NCBI GenBank assembly: GCA_005772945.1 | Contig: SXIE01000242.1 | Span: 1 to 10,955, forward strand | Length of the DNA stretch: 10,955 bases | From: Pseudomonadota bacterium | Lineage (GTDB): Bacteria > Myxococcota > UBA9042 > PHBI01 | Direction of reading: 5' to 3' | Part shown: positions 5,287 to 10,955 of the stretch, one piece after another | Position numbering within the stretch: position 1 is the stretch's first letter | Layout of the letters: every line of letters begins with the position of its first letter | The notes under the pieces: generated by a model | What the model saw: only the letters and a program-made list of their open reading frames with translations | The model's database searches: none | What the model was told of the DNA's origin: nothing | Position numbers and translations under genes: made by a program

Positions 5287-6408
5287 ATGACCGAGTTCAA
5301 GCGTGTCCTGGCAGTCGTGGCAGCGTGCGGGGCCGTGGCCCTGGGAGGCGCGTCCCACGCGGCTTCGCCGGGCGAGATCGAGAGCGAAATCGTTACCGGC
5401 ATGAAGAACGATCTGACGGCACTCAGTGTGAATTTGCCCGTATTCCTGTCGCAGCATTTGCCGGCGTTGATGGCGCCGGTCGGGATCGGGGCGGGCGCGG
5501 GGATCGGGGACGAGGCCGGCGGCTTCTCGTTCGGCCTGCTCGCGCGCGTCGGATTGTTCAATAACTTCGACGATGTCGGGGCCGGGCTGTCGATCATGGA
5601 TGTGCAACCGGCGCTGCCGTCGCTGCTTCCCTGGCCGCAGCTCGGAGTGGTTCTCGGCGTCAACCTCGGCAGCGGGTTCGAGCTCGGTGCCGACATCCAG
5701 TTCATTCCGCCGATGGATGTCTCGGGCGAAGGGATCGATCTTCATGCCGAGCTCTTCGGCGCGGCGTTGACGGCGCGCTGGCGCGTCAATCAAGCGAGCG
5801 GCGCGATCCCCGCGTTCATCATCGGGGTCGGCGGATCCTATTACGGAGGCAGGTTCGAGATCGGCAAGGGGTACACCGCGCCGTACGCCGAGACGATGGA
5901 CGATGGCACACAGGTCGCCGGCCACGTCGCGATCACCTCGGCACCGGGTGTCGGGTGGTCGCTGTTCCAGATCTCGCCCGAGCTGCGGGTCGCGTGGGAT
6001 ATCGGCGGGATCTTCAGGCCCTACATCGGCTGTGGGGTCGGCTTCGGTTTCGGTACCGTGTCCGACCACGTCAACTTGCGCGCCACGGCGACGGTCGACA
6101 CGGTGAATGGGCAAGCGGTGAGCCAGGCGCCGGTCGCGTACGACGAGGCGGTCGCGTCGTTCGAGACGAAGCCCGCGCTCTATGCGCTGCGCCCTCACGT
6201 CGGGTTCGATCTCGTCGTCGGCATCTTCGCGTTCACGGCGCAGCTCGACCTCGCCATCATGGGCAAGGACAAGATCGACTCGAACATGGACGCGGCCGTC
6301 GAGAACTTCCTGAACGACGACCCGAACTTCCTCTACAGCCAGAACGCGCGCAACTCGCAGACGCAAGCGGCGGCGATCCTCACGTTCGCGACGCGGCTCC
6401 AATTCTGA
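5287..6408 (+). CDS. Outer-membrane beta-barrel protein, function unknown
   Basis: 373 residues with GGAGG six bases before the ATG. The N-terminus has basic residues (Lys5, Arg6), a hydrophobic stretch and a signal peptidase I-like site SHA|AS after about residue 25. The mature protein has many short alternating, Gly- and aromatic-rich strands (GGFSFGLLARVGLF, QLGVVLGVNLGSGFELGADIQF, GAALTARWRV, PAFIIGVGGSYYGGRFE, ISPELRVAWDIGGIFRPYIG, PHVGFDLVVGIFAFTAQLDLAIMG). It ends AAILTFATRLQF, with the C-terminal Phe expected of a BAM-inserted outer-membrane protein. I recognise no substrate or named family. The gap to btpA is 35 bases, so it may be transcribed with the aromatic genes. A small hairpin follows its stop. 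Confidence 0.8.
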   Translation: MTEFKRVLAVVAACGAVALGGASHAASPGEIESEIVTGMKNDLTALSVNLPVFLSQHLPALMAPVGIGAGAGIGDEAGGFSFGLLARVGLFNNFDDVGAGLSIMDVQPALPSLLPWPQLGVVLGVNLGSGFELGADIQFIPPMDVSGEGIDLHAELFGAALTARWRVNQASGAIPAFIIGVGGSYYGGRFEIGKGYTAPYAETMDDGTQVAGHVAITSAPGVGWSLFQISPELRVAWDIGGIFRPYIGCGVGFGFGTVSDHVNLRATATVDTVNGQAVSQAPVAYDEAVASFETKPALYALRPHVGFDLVVGIFAFTAQLDLAIMGKDKIDSNMDAAVENFLNDDPNFLYSQNARNSQTQAAAILTFATRLQF

Positions 6409-6430
6409 GGAAGGCGTTTCGGATCTCGTG

Positions 6431-6448
6431 CTCGACACGGGTGTCGGG
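6431..6448 (+). other. Small GC-rich hairpin after the beta-barrel gene
   Basis: CGACACGGGTGTCG (6433-6446) is a perfect inverted repeat, extended by one G-U and one C-G pair to a 7-bp stem with loop CGGG. No T-run follows, so an intrinsic terminator is not supported. It could be an mRNA 3'-end stabiliser or chance in GC-rich DNA. Confidence 0.25.
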
Positions 6449-6468
6449 CGGCGCTAAGGACCTCGGGC

Positions 6469-7092
6469 ATGACAGCGAACATCGCGCAACCGACGTCCCG
6501 AAGTGTTCCTGGCCATGGCGTGCGCAAGGGCGTGCTCGATCTCGCCGCGCTGGGCGACGCGCTCACGAGCGTGTCGGAGGCCGAGCGCGTGCGCATGACG
6601 CGCCTTTGGACCAAGGGCGACATGGTGCGGATCTGGGAGGCGACCCAAGGGCGCGAGGTGACGGCCGACGCGTTCGTGCCGCCGGGCGTGCGCGTCGGGG
6701 CCGAGATCATCCACGAAGGCAAGAACTCGCTGCCGGTCTTCAACCACTTCCAGAAGCGCTTCACGACGGCCGACGGCAAGCCCGGCACGGTGTACGGCTA
6801 CAACCACAGCTGGCACAACTTCGCCTCGACCGGACCCGGCTATTTCGTCGGGCATCATGACGCAAGCGTGCAAGCGTTCGGGCTCGACTACTACCAGGTG
6901 CCGCCGGGCGGAGCGCGCCTGCCGCCGCATTGGCCGCGGGTGCGCGCGAACGAAATCGGGCTTCAGCGCTTCATCTTCGCGAAGATGATCGACTACATGC
7001 GGCAGGTCTGCGACGGCGTGACGATCGGTCGCGCGTGGCGCCACGGGAAAGTGACCGACAATTACTTCGTGTTGGTCCGCACCGGGATCTAG
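6469..7092 (+). CDS. Hypothetical protein rich in His and aromatic residues
   Basis: 207 residues from an ATG with AAGGA eight bases upstream. I do not recognise the family. No signal peptide or membrane segment is evident, so a cytoplasmic location is likely. The N-terminal 60 residues are helical-looking (VLDLAALGDALTSVSEAERVRMTRLW). A central region looks like a compact fold with conserved-type His and aromatic residues: EIIHEGKNSLPVFNHFQKRF (His82, His93) and GYNHSWHNFAS followed by GYFVGHHD (His113, His116, His129, His130), then FGLDYYQVPPGG. The C-terminal third (RFIFAKMIDYMRQVCDGVTIGRAWRHG) is helical. The clustered histidines could bind metal or serve in catalysis, but no known motif is matched. 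It is last in the plus-strand run and stops 22 bases from the convergent aroA stop. Confidence 0.75.
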   Translation: MTANIAQPTSRSVPGHGVRKGVLDLAALGDALTSVSEAERVRMTRLWTKGDMVRIWEATQGREVTADAFVPPGVRVGAEIIHEGKNSLPVFNHFQKRFTTADGKPGTVYGYNHSWHNFASTGPGYFVGHHDASVQAFGLDYYQVPPGGARLPPHWPRVRANEIGLQRFIFAKMIDYMRQVCDGVTIGRAWRHGKVTDNYFVLVRTGI

Positions 7093-7114
7093 CGGGGCAA
7101 CGAGCCGGACGCGG

Positions 7115-8395
7115 TCAGTCCTCGGTGCAGCCGAGGTCGACCAGCGCGCGGTGAAAGCTCGGGAAGCTCGTCGCGATCGTTTGTGCACCAATCAATTCGG
7201 TGCCGCGTGGGGCGATGAGCGCGAGCAGACTTCCGCACATCGCGATGCGGTGATCGCCGTCGGCGTCGACGCGCCCAGCGGTGAGCGCGCGGGCGGGGTC
7301 GCCGTGGATGGTCATGCCGTCGGGGTGCTCGTCGACCGGGACGCCGAAGCTGCGCAACATGGCGGCGGTCTGGGCGATGCGGTCGGACTCTTTGACGCGC
7401 AGTTCCTCCGCGTCGCGGATCTCGGTCGGGCCGTCGGCGCGCGCCGCGAGCGTGGCCAATAGGGGCAATTCGTCGAGCGCGCGCAGGGCCAGCTCGCCGC
7501 GGATCATGGCGCCCCGGAGAGAACTGTGACGCACGTTCACATCGGCGACCGGCTCGCCGCCGGAGGCGTGGGCGTGCGTGTGGGTGACGGTCGCGCCCAT
7601 GGCGGCGAGCGCGTCGAGAAAGCCGGTGCGCGTCGGGTTCGTGCCGACGCTGGCGACGGTGACGTCGCTGCCGGGGACCAGGAGGGCTGCGCCCCAGAGG
7701 AAGGCGGCGCTCGAGAGGTCGCCCGGGACGTGGATGGGGCAGGCGTGGGGCGGACGGCCGAGGGCGGCCAGCATGCGCTCGGTGTGGTCGCGGCTGGTCA
7801 TGCCGGCGGGCTCGGTGACGGTCGTTTCGCCGTCGGCCCAGAGGCCGGCGAGGAGAACGGCGCTCTTGACCTGGGCGGAGGCGATGGGCGAGGCGTAGTG
7901 TATCGCCAAGAGGGGCCGGCGGCCGCGGACGGTGAGAGGCGCGTAGTTCTGATCGCGCGCGCTGAGGACCGTGAGGCCCATCTGACGCAGGGGATCGAGC
8001 ACGCGGCGCATCGGGCGGCGCGAAAGGGAGTGGTCGCCGATGAGGGTGGCCTCGAAGGTCTGGCCGGCGAGGATCCCGAGGATGAGGCGCATCGTCGTGC
8101 CGGAGTTGCCGCAGTCGAGCGGCTCGCTCGGGGGGCGCAGGCCATCGAGCCCGACGCCATGGACGATCGCATGGCCCGGCTGGGACGCGTCACGTTCGAT
8201 GCGGACGCCCATCTGGCCGAGGATCCGCGCGGATGAGCGGTTGTCTTCGCCGTCGGAGAGGCCGGTCACCGCGACCGGTCCGTCGCACAGGGCGCCGATG
8301 AGGAGCGCGCGATGGCCGATGCTCTTATCGCCCGGAACGCGCACGGTGCCGCGCAGAGGGGAGGGGGCGCGCAGGGTCGGGGTGCTGGTCGACAT
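7115..8395 (-). CDS. aroA: 3-phosphoshikimate 1-carboxyvinyltransferase (EPSP synthase)
   Basis: 426 residues. It transfers enolpyruvyl from PEP to shikimate 3-phosphate, the sixth shikimate-pathway step, in the cytoplasm. Clear motifs in order: VPGDKSIGHRALL (20-32), DCGNSGTTMRLILGILAG (94-111), SRRPMRRVLDPLRQMG (125-140), SAQVKSAVLLAGL (173-185), RDHTERML (202-209), VPGDLSSAAFLW (223-234), NPTRTGFLDALAAMGA (253-268), EELRVKESDR (330-339) and DGDHRIAM (379-386). The GDKSIGHR and RPM..VL.PLR.MG forms are like class II enzymes, but the PEP loop is GNSGTT with Gly99, unlike CP4-type loops, so I would expect glyphosate sensitivity (inference). The stretch between RDHTERML and VPGD is about 15 residues shorter than in Bacillus AroA. 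No clear ribosome site precedes the ATG. It diverges from the radical SAM gene with 29 bases between. Confidence 0.96.
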   Translation of the reverse strand: MSTSTPTLRAPSPLRGTVRVPGDKSIGHRALLIGALCDGPVAVTGLSDGEDNRSSARILGQMGVRIERDASQPGHAIVHGVGLDGLRPPSEPLDCGNSGTTMRLILGILAGQTFEATLIGDHSLSRRPMRRVLDPLRQMGLTVLSARDQNYAPLTVRGRRPLLAIHYASPIASAQVKSAVLLAGLWADGETTVTEPAGMTSRDHTERMLAALGRPPHACPIHVPGDLSSAAFLWGAALLVPGSDVTVASVGTNPTRTGFLDALAAMGATVTHTHAHASGGEPVADVNVRHSSLRGAMIRGELALRALDELPLLATLAARADGPTEIRDAEELRVKESDRIAQTAAMLRSFGVPVDEHPDGMTIHGDPARALTAGRVDADGDHRIAMCGSLLALIAPRGTELIGAQTIATSFPSFHRALVDLGCTED

Positions 8396-8424
8396 CGGTG
8401 CGATTCCGGTGGAAAGGGGCTAGG

Positions 8425-9846
8425 ATGGCGGGCATGGCCGACGTGCTGCTCATCCTTCCCCACTTGCCGCAACGGATGGGGGCGCCCTATCTGGGGCAGC
8501 AGTACGTCGCGGCGAGTCTACTCGCGGCCGGTCACCGCGTGAAGTGTCTCGATTTGGCGGCGATCCTGTGGCGCGGGTCGGACGAGGATGCGCTCGCGGA
8601 GGCGGCGCGCTTCGGGCCGGACATCGTCGGCATGACGCTCTTCACGTCGAATGCGCGACGCGGGTATCTCCTCGCGGAGGGGCTGAGGGCGCGAGGGATC
8701 GGGCGGCTCCTGGTCGCGGGCGGGCCGCATGCGACGGTCCTGCCCGACGAGCCGATCGCGCACGGTTTCGACGTGAGCGTGGTCGGCGAGGGCGAGAATG
8801 TCCTGCGAAAGATCGCCGATCTGTTCGATCGGCCGCGGGACCTCTTGGGGAGTGTGATGGAGCGGGTGCGCGCGCTGCCGTGGGTACATACCCGCGAGGG
8901 CAACGGGCCGCCGGGGACCTTCATCGACGACCTGGACGCGTTGCCGTTTCCCCATCGTTCGTACCCGAGCTTCGATGCCGCGCAGTACTCGCCGCTCGGC
9001 GTTATCGGGGCGGGCGGGATGATGACGAGCCGGGGGTGCCCGGCGCGGTGCACGTTCTGCGCGAATTATGTGACGGGCCGCAACTATCGGTGGCGCTCGA
9101 CCGAGAGTGTCATTGCCGAGATGGTGGCACTCTCGGATATGACACAGATTCGCAATTTCCCGTTCTGGGATGACGCGTTCACGGCGCGGCGACCGCGCTT
9201 GGAGGCGCTCTGCAAGGGGATCTTGGCGACACCAGAGTTGGAAGGCGTGACCTGGACCTGCATCACGCCTGGCAATATGGTGAAGCCGTTCGATCTGGAC
9301 AATATGCGCGCGGCCGGATGTGTCGCGGTCAACTTCGGGATCGAGTCGGGCGACTACAATATCCTCCAGCAGATCCAAAAAGGCACCCGCCCCGAGCAGG
9401 TGCGGATGGCCGTGAAGGCCGCGAAAGAAGCGGGGATGCTGACCGTCGTGAACTTCATGTTCGGCTTCCCCGGCGAAGGGGTCGAGGAGCTGCAGCGAAC
9501 GCTCGCGCTGATGGTCGAGCTGTCGCCGTGGACCGACTTCTTCAACAATCGGGGGGTGCTCTTGCCATTTCCGGGGACGCCGATCTTCGACGAACACGCG
9601 GCGACGTACGGCTTCGATGGATGGTGGCTCGACGCGGCGCGGGTGCCGGACGAGCCGGATTTGTTCGGGATGGACGCGGCGGGCGCGCAGACGGCGCTCG
9701 AGGAAGACCCGACCTTGGCGCTCGACTTCTTCCGGTACTCGGAGCCGGTGCGTGCGATGATCGCCGAGTGCGTGCGTTTCAAGGCGCGCCACAACCAGGC
9801 GACGATCGCGAAGATGACCCGGGGGCATGTCCCGGAAGCGGCGTAG
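8425..9846 (+). CDS. Cobalamin-binding-domain radical SAM protein
   Basis: 473 residues from the ATG at 8425, which has a GGAAAGGGG purine run just upstream. An in-frame GTG at 8398 lacks such a site; an ATG at 8434 is another possibility. Residues about 4-135 look like a B12-binding Rossmann domain (YLGQQYVAASLLAAGHRVKC, GPDIVGMTLFTSN, LLVAGGPHATVLPDEP, VSVVGEGEN) without the DxHxxG cobalt-ligand motif, as in many of these proteins. The radical SAM core follows: SRGCPARCTFC with Cys205, Cys209 and Cys212 for the 4Fe-4S cluster, FWDDAF, VAVNFGIESGDYNIL, and MFGFPGE. The family includes BchE-, P-methylase- and tailoring-type enzymes, so the reaction cannot be named. The C-terminal part (about 380-473) is typical helical tail. 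It may form an operon with the SUI1 gene 50 bases downstream. Confidence 0.9.
   Translation: MAGMADVLLILPHLPQRMGAPYLGQQYVAASLLAAGHRVKCLDLAAILWRGSDEDALAEAARFGPDIVGMTLFTSNARRGYLLAEGLRARGIGRLLVAGGPHATVLPDEPIAHGFDVSVVGEGENVLRKIADLFDRPRDLLGSVMERVRALPWVHTREGNGPPGTFIDDLDALPFPHRSYPSFDAAQYSPLGVIGAGGMMTSRGCPARCTFCANYVTGRNYRWRSTESVIAEMVALSDMTQIRNFPFWDDAFTARRPRLEALCKGILATPELEGVTWTCITPGNMVKPFDLDNMRAAGCVAVNFGIESGDYNILQQIQKGTRPEQVRMAVKAAKEAGMLTVVNFMFGFPGEGVEELQRTLALMVELSPWTDFFNNRGVLLPFPGTPIFDEHAATYGFDGWWLDAARVPDEPDLFGMDAAGAQTALEEDPTLALDFFRYSEPVRAMIAECVRFKARHNQATIAKMTRGHVPEAA
9101..9136. repeat. 12-bp-arm inverted repeat inside the radical SAM gene
   Basis: CCGAGAGTGTCA (9101-9112) and TGGCACTCTCGG (9125-9136) are reverse complements at 11 of 12 positions. 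In RNA the odd pair is a G-U, giving a 12-bp stem with a 12-base loop. It lies 38 codons-worth of bases (about 53 nt) after the last cluster cysteine codon. It could slow ribosomes or be a consequence of codon choice. Confidence 0.4.
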
Positions 9847-9896
9847 AACGGGCGGGGACGAGCAGCGGCGATGCGCGGGCGACGGAGAGCAGGGCG

Positions 9897-10295
9897 ATGG
9901 CCAAGAAAGGCGATTGGAACGACCACGCGGAGAAAGCCGAGGGTGGGGCGTTCGATCGGCTCGCAGCGCTGCGGGCCAGCTTGCCGCCGGGTCCCGCGGA
10001 GCCTGCGAAGGGCGCGGCGGATGCGCGCGGCGCCGCGTCCGGCAAGGCGGCGCGCGGGCCCGAGCGGGCGGTCGTGCGGATCGAGCGGAAGGGTCGGGGC
10101 GGGAAAGACGCGACGATCATCGAGCAGCTGGGGCTGCCTGAGGCCGAGCGCGAGCGCTGGCTCAAGGAGCTGAAGGCGCGCCTTGGATGCGGCGGGGCGG
10201 TCGAGGGCGAGGCGCTCGTGCTACAAGGGGATCTGCGGCAGCGGGTCGAGCCGCTCCTGCGCGAGCGCGGGGTGCGGCGCGTGACGGTCGCCTGA
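9897..10295 (+). CDS. yciH: SUI1/eIF1-like translation factor (YciH type)
   Basis: 132 residues from an ATG with GGAG nine bases upstream and a closer AGGG. Residues 1-57 are a low-complexity, Ala/Gly/Lys-rich and probably disordered extension (MAKKGDWNDHAEK...). Residues 58-132 are a SUI1 domain: VVRIERKGRGGKDATII (59-75), LKELKARLGCGGAVEG (89-104), LVLQGDLRQRVEPLL (107-121) and a final GVRRVTV strand. GRGGK and LGCGG are the family's signature patches. Bacterial members are thought to bind the small ribosomal subunit and influence start-site fidelity, as eIF1 does, but are non-essential where studied. It lies 50 bases after the radical SAM gene and 41 bases before the aminopeptidase gene on the same strand. 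Confidence 0.9.
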   Translation: MAKKGDWNDHAEKAEGGAFDRLAALRASLPPGPAEPAKGAADARGAASGKAARGPERAVVRIERKGRGGKDATIIEQLGLPEAERERWLKELKARLGCGGAVEGEALVLQGDLRQRVEPLLRERGVRRVTVA

Positions 10296-10336
10296 GCGTC
10301 CGGTTGCATGACCGTTCATTCTAATGAGGGGGGCCC

Positions 10337-10955
10337 GTGAGTATCGGTCTGGAGTTCGTGGGCTCGGCCGAGATGGCGTTGGCGGGGGCGAGCGAGATCG
10401 TGGTCGTGGGGCCCAAGAGCGCATTGGCGCGGGCCGCGACGGTGGCGCTTCTGCCGGCTGAGCTCGGCGCGATCTGGCCGGCGATGCTCGATGCGCTCTC
10501 GCCCGGGGATTCGTCGGCGTCGACGTCGACGTGGATCGCGGCTGTCGGCGAGGGGAAGCCGCGGCGGGTGGTCGTCCTCGCGATCTCCGAGCGTGCGTCG
10601 CGTCACAACAGCCCGGCGCGCCCCGATGTCGTCGCGCATGCGCTGCGCGGGCGGGCGAGCAAGGGGCGGATCGCCTTGCTGGTGGCGCTCGAGCGGGCCG
10701 AGGATGTGGGGGCGCTGGCCGTCGCCGTCGCGCGCGCGTTCCCGACGTACCACCGTAAGAAGAAGGGCGATGTCGGCGCGGTCGCGGTTGCGTTCCTTTT
10801 GCCCGAAGGCGCTGACGCGCCCGCGCTGGGCCGCCTCGCGATCCTCGCCGAGGCCGTGCGGGACGCGGCGCGGCTCGTCGACATGCCGCCGGCGGAGCTG
10901 ACCGCGGACCAGCTCGTCGTCGAGGCGGAGGCCGTGGCGACCGCGGTCGGCGCGA
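10337..10955 (+). CDS. M17 leucyl-aminopeptidase-like protein, N-terminal part, runs off the window
   Basis: 206 codons from a GTG at 10337 stay open to the window edge; GAGGGGGG just upstream supports the GTG start. Residues 1-150 have the weakly conserved N-terminal macro-like domain of M17 peptidases, with VVVLAISERAS and ALAVAVARAFPTYHRKK, the latter similar to the family's hydrophobic-FP-Y-x-x-K stretch. Residues 173-190 (AVRDAARLVDMPPAELTA) match the conserved linker that opens the catalytic domain (typically R-D-L-V-N-x-P-x-x-L-T-P), with Asp in place of the usual Asn. The zinc-binding and catalytic residues are beyond the window, so activity cannot be judged. The family removes N-terminal residues from peptides as cytoplasmic hexamers, and some members bind DNA. 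Confidence 0.78.
   Translation, partial: MSIGLEFVGSAEMALAGASEIVVVGPKSALARAATVALLPAELGAIWPAMLDALSPGDSSASTSTWIAAVGEGKPRRVVVLAISERASRHNSPARPDVVAHALRGRASKGRIALLVALERAEDVGALAVAVARAFPTYHRKKKGDVGAVAVAFLLPEGADAPALGRLAILAEAVRDAARLVDMPPAELTADQLVVEAEAVATAVGA

Noticed and set aside
5287..5400. Lipoprotein signal in the beta-barrel protein (VAAC around residue 14)
   Set aside because: The hydrophobic stretch before the Cys is too short and a good signal peptidase I site (SHA|AS) follows, with barrel strands and a terminal Phe.
4837..6438. Long minus-strand open frame (533 codons) opposite btpA and the beta-barrel gene
   Set aside because: It is Arg/Asp/Glu-rich with no recognisable domain and opposes two well-supported genes. 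Such frames are an expected by-product of high third-position GC.
7093..7114. Possible bidirectional terminator between the convergent stops
   Set aside because: The 22-base gap has no convincing stem-loop and no T-run.
7526..8236. Plus-strand Gly/Ala/Asp-rich open frame opposite aroA
   Set aside because: Shadow of aroA; composition follows from aroA codons read in antisense.
8518..9828. Minus-strand open frame (436 codons) opposite the radical SAM gene
   Set aside because: Low-complexity Arg/His/Pro composition, antisense to a protein with clear cluster and B12 motifs.
10296..10336. Possible promoter (TTGCAT ... TCTAAT) before the M17 gene
   Set aside because: The two hexamers are only about ten bases apart, not the 16-18 needed.
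10518..10531. Self-complementary GTCGAC tandem in the M17 gene
   Set aside because: Simple Ser-Thr codon repetition in a GC-rich linker; too short to be meaningful.

Overview
The window is about 11 kb of very GC-rich, tightly packed bacterial chromosome. It holds twelve protein genes, two of them cut by the window edges, and no gene-free stretch longer than about 85 bases. A secreted beta-barrel protein ending in Phe marks a Gram-negative outer membrane. Together with the strong G/C bias at third codon positions and the gene content (B12-type radical SAM protein, standalone SUI1/eIF1 homologue, ACT-bearing prephenate dehydrogenase), this suggests Myxococcota or a related former-deltaproteobacterial lineage. 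That placement is inference from style and content, not from a marker gene. I saw no rRNA, tRNA, CRISPR array, transposase or phage gene.

Layout. Positions 1-951 (minus strand) carry the N-terminal part of a long-chain acyl-CoA ligase and, upstream of it, a small two-helix membrane protein. From 1024 to 7092 (plus strand) six closely spaced genes follow: tyrA with an ACT domain; a fused AroH-type chorismate mutase/prephenate dehydratase/ACT protein; a standalone Lon N-terminal-domain protein; a BtpA-family TIM-barrel protein that overlaps the previous gene by one base; an outer-membrane beta-barrel protein; and an unrecognised 207-residue protein. Convergent to this run, aroA (EPSP synthase) lies on the minus strand at 7115-8395. 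Divergent from aroA, and separated by only 29 bases, a second plus-strand run starts: a cobalamin-binding radical SAM protein, a SUI1/YciH-type translation factor and the start of an M17 leucyl-aminopeptidase-like gene.

How it fits together. AroA makes EPSP, the direct precursor of chorismate. The AroH-PheA fusion takes chorismate through prephenate to phenylpyruvate. TyrA takes prephenate to 4-hydroxyphenylpyruvate. The window therefore holds the Phe/Tyr branch, with ACT domains on both branch enzymes that are probably the feedback sensors.

Most notable points: (1) the fusion of an AroH-fold chorismate mutase to prephenate dehydratase, where the familiar fusion uses the unrelated AroQ fold; (2) a 23-codon in-frame insertion in tyrA, containing an 8-residue tandem repeat and running into a perfect 13-bp palindrome; (3) two near-identical 19-bp operator-like palindromes inside the Lon-N and BtpA genes, related to the tyrA one; (4) a locally shortened AroA.
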